DNA from: Irineochytrium annulatum
Lineage: Eukaryota > Chytridiomycota > Chytridiomycetes > Chytridiales > Chytridiaceae
Direction of reading: 5' to 3'
Assembly (NCBI GenBank): GCA_027600665.1
Contig: JADGJL010000205.1
Span: 1 to 32,069 of the forward strand
DNA: 32,069 bases
Shown: one piece after another, positions 1-10,496 of the stretch
How the letters are laid out: every line of letters begins with the position of its first letter
Numbering within the stretch: the first letter of the stretch is position 1
Position numbers and translations under genes: made by a program
Notes under the pieces: model-generated
Seen by the model: only the letters and a program-made list of their open reading frames with translations
Told to the model about the DNA's origin: nothing
Databases searched by the model: none

Positions 1-7
1 GCGGTGA

Positions 8-504
8 CCAGGGCTGATATCTGGAGCAGCAAGTACCCGGGGCTTTTACGTCGGTAGAGGGGACGAGGGCGCCCATCAATGGATTAATATGTACGACAAC
101 GCCCGCCGCCAACAGAAACGAGAGGAAGGAAGCGCTTCCCGAGAAGGGCAGTAGCCTATGTTTTGAACTTTGCTTCCGCACTTTGCGCATCTTTCGTCAG
201 CTAATTCGGGATTGCAAGCCAGGCTCAGGAGCACATTAAGCACAACCTATGCCTGCGTAAGGCCGCCGCCCGGAAGATCGCCGACTGCGTGAAGCATGGC
301 GCCAACGAGGGCGCTGCTGCTCAAAGGTAAGCTTTCAACGTCGTCTTCGTTCGTCTCACTTTGATTCTGACCGTCAAGACGCCTCGAACGCCTCGAACGC
401 ATAGTATTAACACACCCAACACGAGCGGGTGCAGGACACCGTCGGCGACGTCACCTCGGTTCCGGCCCCTGCGCGACAGTGAGAGGGGTGGGATGCGCGG
501 CTGA
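8..504 (+). CDS. 3' part of an unrecognised gene cut by the left window edge
   Basis: A frame open from about base 8 reads through a protein-like stretch (GAHQWINMYDNARRQQ) to about 150. It can be spliced over an intron with a CTAAT branch site (donor about 151, acceptor about 218) into a basic, helical-looking exon (EHIKHNLCLRKAAARKIADC) that ends at a strong GTAAGC donor at 327. A TATTAAC branch and an acceptor near 420-435 would lead to a short tail with a stop at about 502-504. The product is not recognised. The frame carries a stop at bases 5-7, so an acceptor near base 10 would be needed. The splice-site pattern matches the neighbouring genes, which is the main support. The left part may equally be non-coding. 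Confidence 0.3.
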
Positions 505-1081
505 GGAATGGGCAGAGGTGTGGGCAGGGTGGGTGGTACCAAAAAGTGACATTTTTGTCGATCTCAACAAGTTTTGATTGCTTACTCTCCATCGAGTTGC
601 CATTTGTGTACGGCGTGTCAATTCCTTCTTGTCCGTACCCGGTAAGCTTCTTGAGGAGGAGCGCGATGTGCTTGATACGTCGTCGCTGCTGGGACGAACG
701 ACCGATCCCTCCAGCAAAATCGCTGTCGACGGGAGGTGAGCCATCTGCCGGGATGGCCACGCGTCGGCCATGGCGGTGTCAGTTTTTTCAGGCTCCGTAA
801 GGTGCTGGAAATCATAAGCGAAGGTGTCGAGTGTTGGCCTCGAAAGTACGCCACGTTTCTCATGAATCATTACCGCTATCGTGCACGTCCGCGAAGTTGG
901 ACCCATTGCAACACGCCGTGACGACCACCGTCAATTCGGGGCAGAAGGACGCGATACACTGCACCTGGTCTGCTCTTTCATATTTTTAGCGGTGGCCTTG
1001 TCAAAATTCCTTTGCGCCCACCCGCCACCAACCTCCCGCCGCCATAACCTCCAACGACCGCCGATCCACCGGCGAGCAGCG
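505..1081. other. Upstream region of the first GT17 gene, no assigned gene
   Basis: No recognisable gene is present. A 151-codon minus-strand frame (906 to 451) is rich in Ser, Thr and Arg and has no familiar motif. The frame of the downstream GT17 gene stays open upstream to 881, but that extra stretch bears no resemblance to the region upstream of the second GT17 copy. It is therefore probably 5' leader. Confidence 0.4.
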
Positions 1082-2383
1082 ATGGTGTCCTTGCGGTATA
1101 GGATCGCGGCCGTCATCAACGCCGCCGTCGGCTACGTGACGGCCGCCGCCTGCTCCGGGGCCTCGGGGGCGTCGGTGGCGCACAGCCGGTCCAGGGGGTT
1201 CGGCCCAGCCGTCACCCGGCGCACGCTGATCCGCATCCTCCTGGTCCTCTCGGCGCTCATCACCGCCCTTCTCTTCATCACCTACACCCGCATCCTCCAC
1301 GTCATCACCTACGGCACCCGCCCGATCTGGGACGACCCTGGCAAGCCCTGGACGGTCATCCCTCGATATCACCACCCGACGGCGAACTGGACGACCCTGT
1401 GCGGCATGCACGGCTGGGAGCCGACGGACCCCGAGACACCTAACCGCATTCTGGATGCCGTCCTGTTCTCGGTCGAGCTGGACCTGCTCGAGATCAGGAT
1501 GAGGGAGCTCGTGGACGTGGTCGACGTCTTCGTCATCCTCGAGGCGAACGTCACCTTCACGGGCGTGGCGAAGCCGTTCGTGTTCGACCAGAATAGGGAG
1601 CGGTTCAGCTTCGCCGAGCACAAGATACTCTACCACGCCGTCGGGACACCTTACAACGGCTCCGTCCCCAAGAACCAGCGTCCCGCGACATCCATGTTCG
1701 CGGACCCGTTCGAGGTGGAGAACGAGCAGCGGAAATCCATGTCGCGATACCTCCTCGGCATTGGTTTCGAGTGGGCCTACATCGGTGAGGGCGACGTCCT
1801 CCTCATGACCGACACGGACGAGATACCCAACAGGGAGACGGTCGCGCTTCTTAAACACTGCAAGTTCACACCCGACGCCATCCACCTCCGTATGAAGAAT
1901 TTCGTTTACTCGTTCGACTTCATGGTCGACATGGACCACTGGCGACCAAAGGCCGTCCGTGCGCCCGTTGGGAACTGGCAGGGGTTCTACTACGGCCACC
2001 AGCGCAAGTCGGACGTGATCCTGTCCGACGCGGGTTGGCACTGTAGCTGGTGCTTCCCCCTGATCGACGACTTTATCTTCAAGATGACGGGCTACTCGCA
2101 CGCTGACCGTGTGACGAGCGAAAGCCTGCTGGATCCGAAGAGGATCCAGGACGTTGTGTGCGAGGGTTCCGACATCTTTGGCATGCTCCCGGAGGCGTAT
2201 ACGTTTAAGGATCTGCTGTGGAAGGCGGGTCCGGCGAGGAAGATGGATTCGATGGTGGACGTGCCGAAGCACGTGCTTGAGTCGGCGGTAAAGGAAGCGC
2301 GTCTGCCGGTGGAGGAGAAGACCTATGGGTATTTGATGCCGGGGGGTTGTTTGAGGAGGGATCGGCCAGCCGCTACAGTGTAG
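1082..2383 (+). CDS. GT17-family glycosyltransferase, copy 1 (beta-1,4-mannosyl-glycoprotein GlcNAc-transferase-like)
   Basis: Intronless, 433 residues. It has a type II membrane layout: a short basic N-terminus, one signal anchor (about residues 49-68), then a lumenal catalytic domain. The domain shows the family's landmarks in order: RILDAVLFSVELDLLEIR, the FVILEANVTFTG strand, KPFVF, LLMTDTDEIP with a D-x-D at 244-246, the cysteine-rich GWHCSWCFPLIDDF, and a YLMPGGCLR tail. Known GT17 members (GnT-III/MGAT3) add bisecting GlcNAc to N-glycans in the Golgi. Whether this fungal enzyme uses the same acceptor is unknown. The ATG at 1082 was chosen because similarity to copy 2 begins exactly there (MVS..YR.AAV); the open frame upstream to 881 is not shared. 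The gene lies 679 bp upstream of its paralogue in the same orientation. Confidence 0.9.
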   Translation: MVSLRYRIAAVINAAVGYVTAAACSGASGASVAHSRSRGFGPAVTRRTLIRILLVLSALITALLFITYTRILHVITYGTRPIWDDPGKPWTVIPRYHHPTANWTTLCGMHGWEPTDPETPNRILDAVLFSVELDLLEIRMRELVDVVDVFVILEANVTFTGVAKPFVFDQNRERFSFAEHKILYHAVGTPYNGSVPKNQRPATSMFADPFEVENEQRKSMSRYLLGIGFEWAYIGEGDVLLMTDTDEIPNRETVALLKHCKFTPDAIHLRMKNFVYSFDFMVDMDHWRPKAVRAPVGNWQGFYYGHQRKSDVILSDAGWHCSWCFPLIDDFIFKMTGYSHADRVTSESLLDPKRIQDVVCEGSDIFGMLPEAYTFKDLLWKAGPARKMDSMVDVPKHVLESAVKEARLPVEEKTYGYLMPGGCLRRDRPAATV

Positions 2384-3062
2384 ATGAACCTGTATGTTGT
2401 GCGTTCCATGTAGCATGTCATGTGACCTCTAGATAGTCGGACAGTTCCCCGTTTTATATTTTATTTATTTATGGTGCAATTATTTCACCTCAATCTCTTT
2501 TTCGAATGATCATGATGTCTCCGAGCAAATATTTTGAAATCCGCAATATATTCCTGGTGTGTTATACGTTGCTCAAGCCACGCATAATATTTCCCTCTCC
2601 GATCTTCCAGGTCCAATATCCCATTCTTCCAAGCCCTGACGCCGGCATTGATACGGCGTCAACTTTGCCTTACCCGCTCGTGAGGTATCTGGATTTGGGC
2701 CTACTCCTTCGTCTTGACCACGGGCGGGCGCAACTTTCCTGTCGTCGCTTTCCATCGCCATCTAACAACCTCTCCATATAGTCATCACTCCCGCTCGCGG
2801 CTACCTCTTCTCGCCATCAACGTTAAGGAAATCCTTGAGATACGCGAGTTTCCGCCAACTCCAGGCAGCTGCAACACTCGAGGCCCTCGGCGCAGCTCTC
2901 TATAGCCGCTGGATGCGGGGCTTAAGGTACGAGCAGAGACTGCACGGCCATGGCAACATCGCTCGACCCTTACCTTCTGCCAATGTTGAGGCATTTGCAG
3001 GCGGCTCATCGTCGATAACTTCGCCGGTCAGCGTCGACGCCAAGTCCACCGACTTAGCGATA
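2384..3062. other. Spacer between the two GT17 copies
   Basis: The first 200 bp is AT-rich with T-rich and TATTTA-like tracts, as expected for a 3' UTR. The remainder is presumably the promoter and leader of copy 2. The copy 2 frame is open back to 2835, but that part is not conserved in copy 1. No gene is seen. Confidence 0.5.
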
Positions 3063-4313
3063 ATGGTCTCCGTGTTCTATCGCACTGCGGCCGTCGTCGT
3101 CGGTTCCGTGGCGGCGGCCGCCAGCTCCGGGGCCTCGAGGTGGTTCCGCGGCGGACGGGGATTCCGACGCAATCTCTTCCGCTTCCTTATCGTCTTGGCA
3201 GCCGTCACGATCTTCAACTCCTACACCCGCATTCACCATGTCGTAACCTACGGCACCCGCCCAATTTGGGACGACCCTGGCAAGCCCTGGACCGTGATCC
3301 CGCGTTACTACCATCCGAAGGCGAATTGGACGACGATGTGCCGCATCCACGGCTGGACGCCCACGAGGCCCAGGAACCCAAACCGCATCCTCGACGCCGT
3401 CATGTTCTCTGTCGAGCTGGACCTGCTCGAAATTCGGTTAAAGGAGCTCGTGGACGTCGTCGACCGGTTCATTATCCTTGAGTCCAACGTCACCTTCACT
3501 GGCGCGCCGAAACCGTTCGTCTTTGCCAAGAATCGGGAACGGTTCGCATTCGCGGAGCACAAGATCCTTTACCACGCCGTCGGGACGCCTTACGACGGGC
3601 CCGTGCCGACGAGTCAGCGACCGGCCGTCTCTAAGCTCGCTGACCCGTTCCAGATGGAGAACGAGCAGCGCATGGCCATGTCGCGATTCCTCCTCGGCAT
3701 CGGGTTCGACTATCCCTACATCACCGACGGCCAGGTCCTCCTTATGACCGACGTGGACGAGATCCCAAGCAAGGAGACCGTATCCCTGCTCAAATACTGC
3801 AAGTTTTCCCCAGACGCCATCCACCTCCGCATGAAGAACTTTGTGTACTCTTTCGACTATATGGTCGATATGGACCACTGGCGCCCAAAGGCCGTCCGCG
3901 CGCCCAAGGGGAACTGGTCAGAGTTTTACTATGGCCATCAGCGAAAATCGGACGTGATTTTGTCGGACGCGGGGTGGCACTGCAGCTGGTGCTTCCCGTT
4001 GATCGGCGACTTCATCTTCAAGATGACGGGATACTCGCACGCCGATAGGGTCACGAGTGCGAGCCTGCTGGATCCGAAGAGAATCCAGGACGTCGTGTGC
4101 GAGGGGTCAGACATTTTCGGGATGCTGCCGGAGGCGTACACATTCCGGGATTTACTGTGGAAGGCGGGCCCAGCGAGGAAGATGGATTCAATGGTCGATG
4201 TTCCTAAGCATGTGCTCAACTTGGCGATGAAGGAAGCGCATTTGCCGGTGGAGGGGAAAACGTACGGGTACTTGATGCCGGGAGGTTGTTTGAGGAAGGA
4301 CAGGCCCGTGTAG
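3063..4313 (+). CDS. GT17-family glycosyltransferase, copy 2 (tandem paralogue)
   Basis: Intronless, 416 residues, closely similar to the gene just upstream over the whole lumenal domain (TYGTRPIWDDPGKPWTVIPR, YSHADRV, CEGSDIFGMLPEAYTF). The N-terminal cytosolic and stalk regions have diverged and are shorter; the membrane anchor is about residues 38-52. The D-x-D is TDVDEIP at 230-232. Differences cluster in the middle of the domain: TPYDGPVPTSQRPAVSKLADPF here against TPYNGSVPKN..SMFADPF in copy 1, and GIGFDYPYITDGQVLL against GIGFEWAYIGEGDVLL. The changes are mostly conservative and both copies keep all cysteines of the GWHCSWC block, so both look functional. The start is the conserved MVS; an ATG at 2835 is in frame but unsupported. 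Confidence 0.9.
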   Translation: MVSVFYRTAAVVVGSVAAAASSGASRWFRGGRGFRRNLFRFLIVLAAVTIFNSYTRIHHVVTYGTRPIWDDPGKPWTVIPRYYHPKANWTTMCRIHGWTPTRPRNPNRILDAVMFSVELDLLEIRLKELVDVVDRFIILESNVTFTGAPKPFVFAKNRERFAFAEHKILYHAVGTPYDGPVPTSQRPAVSKLADPFQMENEQRMAMSRFLLGIGFDYPYITDGQVLLMTDVDEIPSKETVSLLKYCKFSPDAIHLRMKNFVYSFDYMVDMDHWRPKAVRAPKGNWSEFYYGHQRKSDVILSDAGWHCSWCFPLIGDFIFKMTGYSHADRVTSASLLDPKRIQDVVCEGSDIFGMLPEAYTFRDLLWKAGPARKMDSMVDVPKHVLNLAMKEAHLPVEGKTYGYLMPGGCLRKDRPV

Positions 4314-4861
4314 GTTAGATCTGACGTGTTTCTATTTTCGCATGATCAAATGTATACCCTACTAGATTGAGTAGCAAATGGTACTTTTTGTACCAATATT
4401 CTTAAGGCATTAAATGCTCCCTATCATTTAAGCTCTCTTTCTGAACTTAAAATATACGCGCTTATTTACAGTGTCTTAAGAGTGCGACCTTATGTTGCCT
4501 CGTTGCCCAATATAATTGAACGCGTGAAGTGAAACTGACTTGTTCACCACCAACGTGGCATGTAAAATAATCATTCATCCCTTCGGTCAATCGATTTTAT
4601 ATTCGATAATATGAAGTAAGAAACATAAGATGACGATGTGAATAATGCTTGCAAGACATGGCATCAAGCCAATAAGCGGCGTAGTTCAAAGCAGCAATAG
4701 TAGAGAAAATGACGGCTCTTGGTTGAGAGAATACAAATACACTACGTTCAAGACATGAAAGGTAAAACTCGATAGGCGCGACAGGGAAGGATAACTTGAA
4801 ACAAAGATATGCTGAATACATTCGCAAGATTCACTTGGACACCCAACGTGATCAAAATCAA
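4314..4861. other. Convergent intergenic region, GT17 copy 2 / lipin
   Basis: AT-rich, with no reading frame of interest. It lies between two gene 3' ends and presumably holds both 3' UTRs and polyadenylation signals. Confidence 0.5.
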
Positions 4862-7800
4862 TCAAAAGGGCTCCTCAGCAACCTCCTTAACTCTCAAAGC
4901 TAGTTCCTTGAGCCGCTTCACTTCCTCATCCACATCGACATCCTCTTCCCCATCCTCGAACTCCTCGTACTCTTCCTCGTACTCCTCAAACTCCCCGTCA
5001 AAGAACTCGTCCTCCTCCTCTCCGATATCTTCGTCCTCCCCAGTCTCAGCGTCGACATCGTCCGTCTCCTCCTCGTCATCCGTCCTCTCGCCCTTGCTGT
5101 TCCTCCTTTTATCCTTCTCCGCGCCCCCCTCGACGCCGCCTTCGACCCCGCCCTCACCGCTCGCCGTGACGCTGACCTTTCTTCTGCGCCTCCTGACCAC
5201 CCGCCTCTTTCTCCTTCCGTCCTTCACCTCGTCCACCACCGCCGTCCCAAGATCTTCCGTAACAACCTGCACCTCCACCTCCTCAACGGGCGTCCGCCAG
5301 AACTCAAAATCGCCATACCCGTCCCCAATGACCTTCGTAACGTCCGGGAAAATTTGATCCACAATATCGTTCAACTTTAGATAAGAGCTCCTGTAGGAGC
5401 TGAGAAGCTCGAGCCGGACCTCACCCGTGGGGTCGATCGTAAAGATACGCGAAGGCGGGACGTCGACGGCGCGGTAGGAGAGCGCGTCCGTAATGCGGTT
5501 GCCGAATCCGGCGTAGAAGGGACTTACGGAGGGGCCGAAGAGGGACTTGATGTCGCGCAGGGCGGCGATCTTAAATACCTCCGGCTTGCGCTGAATAACC
5601 TCCCTAACAAAATGCGTACGAGGTCATTCAGACATATACGACAAACAATTCCTCACCTATGGAAAGCAGTAAACAAACGATCCGGGCTCATGATCACAGG
5701 TCCGTCGGGGAGCTTGTAAGTTTCTTGTTTGATGTTCATGAGGTAATCCCTCGTGTAATCGTACTGCCCAATAGCTCTTGAGGTCAAATAAAGAATCATA
5801 TATCCATTCTTTCGAATGTTGGTATACAGAGACGCCACCCCTGAGTGCGTCCAATCCTTCCCAACCATCGTAAAGAGGTGACCAAAAACATCCGACCTGT
5901 TGAACAATTATCAGAAAAAGGCAAAAAACAAAAAACTAAAAACGTACTTAGTGATCGTCCCGTCGACATCCGAGATCACAACCTTTGCATCATAATCCCA
6001 AAAGAAGATCTTGCTGGTGCAAATGGCGGTCCCCTGCAACGTGCTCGTAACCGAGAACGAGATAGTGTTGACCCCCTTCTTCAAATTCAACGCCTTCAAC
6101 TGATGCGATGTTAGCCTAAGTGTCTTCGCATACGTATGCGGCAGAGCCGTTGACCCGACCGAGGACGCGCCAGACGTCGACCGCCGCCTCTCGAACTCCG
6201 GTATCTCCTTCGGCGGCGACGGCGACGGCGACAGGAGCGTCTCCGCCCCCGCGTTGGGCGAGTACGGCGGCGGCGAACCCGGCATCATCCCCTGCTCCGG
6301 GTCCGCGGGGGAAACGGTTCCCCGTGACCACCACGACCGCAATCCCTGGCTGAAGCTGCTGTACCGCTTCGGGTCGGTCGCCTTCGCGTCCACCGCCGTG
6401 AGACTGTTCGACGGGGATGAAGGGCGCCCCGACGACGCCAGGAGAAGCTTCGAGATGGCTGCCTCGTCCAACGGCCTTCCAAAGGCCGCCGAAGCCAGAA
6501 CGATGGGGCCTGCGATAGACCAATCGTAGTACTCCCCGTTGATGCGGACGATGAGGTCCGGGTGGCTAAGAAGCGTCGGGTTGAGAGCGAAGGACTCAAA
6601 TGTGACGAGTTGGCCGTTGAATATCTCCTCCGCCTCCGCGGCGGCCGTGCCAGGGTTGGATGATCGAGAAGCGTCGAGGAGGTGCTGGATGGCGCCGCGG
6701 CCGCACAGGCTGATTTGAAGCGAGAGAGGAGCTGGCGGGCCAGCAGGGACGGTTTCCTTCGCAGCGTCGGTATCATCAGTGTCAGCAGGGGCGGTTTCCT
6801 TCACGGCGTCTGGATCAGCGATACCTTCCGCCACCTCGGTCGGCACCTCCACCTCGTGGGTCGTGACGGTCGAGCCGTTGCGCTCGGCAACGACGATTGT
6901 TTCCGTCGCGGGCGTACTCCGCGGCTGCTTCGACGGGCTATCATTGATCTTGAGCGCTTCAATGGGCATGGACGACGGGATCGTGAGCGGTGAAGTGACA
7001 TCGTCGAAATCGGACGACAGCGGCGTGGCCACGCCGCTGTTGCTGCCATTCACAACCGGCGGCGGGCTGACGGCCCGAATGGAAGGCGGTCGATCGGGCG
7101 ACGCGGCGCGGTCGGGAAGGGAGGCGAGGAAGCTGTCTACCTTCTCCAGCGTCGTCATTCGGTCCGGGTCCTCATCGTTGTCATCCGCCAACTTGCTTCC
7201 GTTGACCTCGTCAGCCCCGGCTTCCAATGACTCGTCCAGCTGCTGGCGAAGCAAGGCGGTCGTTAAGGACGATACGGGCTCCTTGATGGACCCGGCGACG
7301 CCCATGGCTGTTCCTTCAGGAAGCGCCGACGCAGCAGCAGACTCCTTCTCCCAATCACCGGCCGCCTCTTCCGCCTTAACCGGCAGCGCACCCCATGTCC
7401 ACGACCACGCGTTCGATGGAGAGCCAGCGGAGGGCCCCGCCGGAAGGGCCACGGGGTTGTATAGACCGTGCTCGGAGTCGATATCTGCCCGGAATCCACG
7501 CTTCAGCTTTCTAAAACTTTGTTAAAAACCAAAGTAATTGACGAAGCTAGAAACCCACTCGACTTCCGGCTCGCTGACGGGATAACCCTCGTCCCCATCA
7601 AACTTAAATTGAACCTCAGAATCATCGGGAGGTTGGACGGACATCGACCTCTGGCGCGTTACCACGCCCGGCTCGGACTGCAACTAATAATTTACATCAG
7701 CAATGACTGATAATCAAGCGAATGACAATAAAGTCTTACCGCTTGGCCTAAAGAGGACTGCGGCACAGCGCTATGCGTGCTGTGTGAGATGACAACATCC

Positions 7801-8536
7801 TTTAGGTCGACCTCATCCTCCTTGCCTGGGGGGACGTCTTCGCTGAGCGACACAACGGGAACCTCGATGGGAGGAGCATCAGCGGGCGCACCGAGTTCCA
7901 AGATATCTCCACTCAGCTATTTAAAGGAATGTTAACGTAACCAACGCACAAAAGACGCAAACCTCGTCCGGCGGGCTACCCGGTTGCGGAATTGGTGAGG
8001 TCGCATACTCGGACGGAACAGGATCATCGGCCTCCACGACGAAAAAGGCCTCGCCGGCCTCTCCGACCTTCATAACCAGAGGTGTTCGCTCGCCATTGAT
8101 CGAGATATAGACCTTTGCAAAGGGTCAATCGCCGTCATCCGTGTGGAAGCAGAACACCATCCAACGCAGACCTTCTTCTCGCTCGGCCGCAGCAGCTTCA
8201 ATTTCCCGAACCGGACGTGGAACGGCGAGCAGTGAAGCTCCCCATCCTCCCGCTGGACGACCACGATGTCCAGAGCCCCGGAGAGCGTCGCGGGGTTGAT
8301 GCCGCCATAGAAGCTGGTGACGGTCGAGACGACCTGGCAGAACAGCGGTTAGCATATGCGAGCTGGACCCAAGTCCGGCCGGTCCAGCACCAGCAACCAC
8401 CGTCTATCTTGCCCGATCCGAACCCGCCCAATTTGACCTTCCTCCGGCCCTGTCGGCCATGCATGCAGCCTCGGTCGATGGCCCCGGATCCTTCTGGATG
8501 TCGTGTACGCACCTTCCCGACATACGCAAAGGCCAT
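4862..8536 (-). CDS. Lipin / Mg2+-dependent phosphatidate phosphatase (Pah1/Ned1 type)
   Basis: Eight exons: 8536-8513, 8333-8172, 8112-7963, 7916-7740, 7677-7555, 7506-5948, 5896-5657, 5603-4862. They join in phase to about 1058 residues. The family dephosphorylates phosphatidic acid to diacylglycerol at the ER or nuclear membrane. The N-LIP domain is split by the first intron after MAFAYVGK and continues with [19 protein letters not shown], typical of lipins. A long disordered Ser/Pro-rich middle follows. The catalytic D-x-D-x-T is DVDGT at 725-729, followed by [20 protein letters not shown] and the rest of LNS2. After LNS2 come a run of basic residues ([13 protein letters not shown]) and a long Asp/Glu tail. 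In yeast Pah1 the acidic tail docks the Nem1-Spo7 phosphatase, so similar control is likely. The first intron (179 nt) and the 7554-7507 intron (weaker GTTTCT donor) are the least certain. Confidence 0.93.
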
Positions 8537-8867
8537 TGTCGGCGAATGACGAAGTGGCCTGCTGTCTGGGGTCCGGAAACCCGTCTGAGAAATCGTTTAG
8601 GCCGGGTGATGACGTGTACCGGGATGCTGGTGTTGAGGACGCTATGAACAGAACCAGCGACGATGAACGACAATCATTGCGGTAAGATAAAACCAGATTA
8701 TTTGCGTGGAGCATATTCTCAAAATTTCAAATAATATCTATTGGAGGCGAGTGGTAGTGGCAACGAAGACTGATATACAGAATGCTAGGCTAAAATCTCG
8801 TTGCAGTAGCGAGGCGTTTGTTTGATACATACGGATCTAAATGTATAAGTACGAAATTGTCCGGTCC
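8537..8867. promoter_or_regulatory. Divergent promoter region, lipin / mRNA triphosphatase
   Basis: A 331 bp gap between two outward-facing start codons, without a gene. It must carry the promoters of both genes. No specific site could be defended. Confidence 0.45.
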
Positions 8868-10028
8868 ATGAGATTCAGCCCAGTGCTTCAATCAACTCCA
8901 TCACGCATCCACCGCCTATCCCACCGCCGCGCGCCCAGGAACCGCGGGCGGAACTTCCTCATCATGGATCCGTCTATCTACCGTGTGAAGGCGGGCGATG
9001 GTTAGCAGAAGAGTCGCCGTCTCGCGCCGATGAGCTAACTGTGTGCCGCCAGATCTGCACCGCTTCGTCATGGACTGGATCATACGGAAGATAAACGATT
9101 GCAAGGATTCGCCGCATCTGGAGATCGAGGCGAAGCTTGGCGTGCTTGTGGACAGGCGGTCGAATCAGCGGCTGGGATTGCCTGTGGAGACCGAATGCGG
9201 TGTGTGCGTTGTTCTCTTCCTTCGCTTTTTGTTGCTCCGTATTAGGTTTTCTAAAGAATTCAAAGTACTCAGCGAGAATTTCGCGACAGAACTCCGATTT
9301 GAATCAAACATGACAATGGTAAGTCTCAGGTCTCCCTGTTGGTCTACATAATGCTGATTTTACAACGTAACGCAGGAACAACACTTCAAATTCAACCAGC
9401 TTCTAAACAAGATGGTCTCTGAGCAACGCGGCGTTCAGTACACCCACCTCTACGAGCTTGATCAATTCTACCGGACAGGTTCGCGGAAAGTCCGCGTCAC
9501 AACAGATAAGAAGGAAGGGGTGAGCTGCCGGAGCTCAAAGTTAAACATTCTGAGCCTCGTTAACAGGGTCCACCCAAAGCTTGCGTCGAGAAAAAACGCA
9601 TCGCCGACCTTAACATCTACTTCCCCAAATCTTTCCTCGACTACCGGATCTCCATCAACCTAGAAATACCGTCAAAGGTCCCGGAAGACGGCCGGATGGA
9701 ACATCAGCGAGGTCGGTGGCGGTTACCTTCATTAGCGCTCATGCCCTTGAAGATAAAGATCGGTTATCATATTTGTACCAGAAGTTCCAGGTCGATTTGA
9801 CACAAGTCACAGAGGTATAATATTGTTGCGATTAGCTGTTTTAACTTTTCCCGGCAGCCTCGGACAGGAGAGAAAATGCACGAGCTGGAGGTCGAGTTTG
9901 CGGATATGAACTACCTGCTTGAGGAGAAGAAGAAGCTGATGGCGCGGGCGCCGAATCAGTTCGGCGAGATGATTGCAATTTTTTTGAACAACATCCGGCT
10001 TTTGTCTCGGGAGTCAACGAAATTTTAG
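8868..10028 (+). CDS. mRNA 5'-triphosphatase, capping enzyme beta subunit (fungal Cet1/Pct1 type, TTM fold)
   Basis: Seven exons: 8868-9000, 9053-9199, 9257-9318, 9376-9519, 9567-9711, 9753-9814, 9858-10028. They give about 287 residues, near the size of fission yeast Pct1. The enzyme removes the gamma phosphate of nascent Pol II transcripts before guanylylation. Fungal TTM triphosphatases need two metal-binding E-x-E motifs. Both are visible: LEIEAKLGV (E68/E70) and HELEVEF (E240-E244). Other family landmarks are the ELRFESNMT strand, DQFYRTGSRKVRVTTD, KKRIADLNIYFP, LDYRISINLEIP and the C-terminal FLNNIRLLSR. The 41-nt intron 9712-9752 is needed to restore the frame to DKDRLSYLYQKF. The start is uncertain: ATG 8868 is the first in frame, ATG 8964 would give about 255 residues. 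It is divergent from lipin and converges on VPS2. Confidence 0.9.
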
Positions 10029-10496
10029 CACATTTACGATCGCTGGGCGAGGCTTTATGGTGGTACCGCTTCAATTCCTCGCGGTGCCGTTGTACTATGG
10101 AAGCCGACCGTTTGAAGAGCGAGGATAGCGCTTCAATATTGGAGAAGCATACGAAGCGGGGGCTATTTGCTGCGCATTGTAAAGAGGCGTAAAATAGAAC
10201 ACCCGGAGCAGAACGAAGTAAACGGCTCAAGGCATGACAAACAGTAACAATTTGTAAACTGCAACAAAAATTGATGAAATGACTTCGAATTCCTGCCCTT
10301 ACATGTTACAGTAACAACGAGGCATTTTCAATTGATTATGTACATATTGAGGTTCTGAAGATATCAAATTACGGTGAAATCAACTGATAGCCAACATGGC
10401 GCAGGTCCTGGAGCATATTTCATCACGGCTTCCCAACCGTGACTCTTCCTTTCATCCCACCACGCCAAACCCCCCAAGACGGAAACCTATCCCACC
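10029..10496. other. Convergent intergenic region, mRNA triphosphatase / VPS2
   Basis: 468 bp between two 3' ends. A minus-strand frame (10230-9841) runs into and antisense to the triphosphatase gene and looks like a shadow. No feature is recognised beyond presumed 3' UTRs. Confidence 0.5.

Noticed and set aside
451..906. 151-codon minus-strand frame upstream of GT17 copy 1
   Set aside because: It has no recognisable motif, unbiased composition and no homologue upstream of copy 2; left unassigned.
881..1081. N-terminal extension of GT17 copy 1 (start at 881)
   Set aside because: The extension is not shared with copy 2, whose similarity begins at the MVS start, and it would place extra hydrophobic sequence before the signal anchor.
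1001..2416. 471-codon open frame antisense to GT17 copy 1
   Set aside because: It mirrors the GC-rich codon use of the sense gene, is rich in Arg, His and Val, has no motif, and the similar antisense frames over copy 2 are broken into short pieces.
4809..5357. Plus-strand Ser-rich frame over the lipin tail
   Set aside because: It is the complement of the GAG/GAA-rich acidic tail of lipin; poly-Ser is an artefact of the opposite strand.
6116..7525. Several 80-250 codon plus-strand frames over the lipin middle exon
   Set aside because: They are shadows of the GC-rich disordered region; only the minus-strand frame leads into DVDGT and the LNS2 domain.
9841..10230. 129-codon minus-strand frame
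   Set aside because: It is antisense to the last exon of the mRNA triphosphatase, with Ser/Ala-rich shadow composition.
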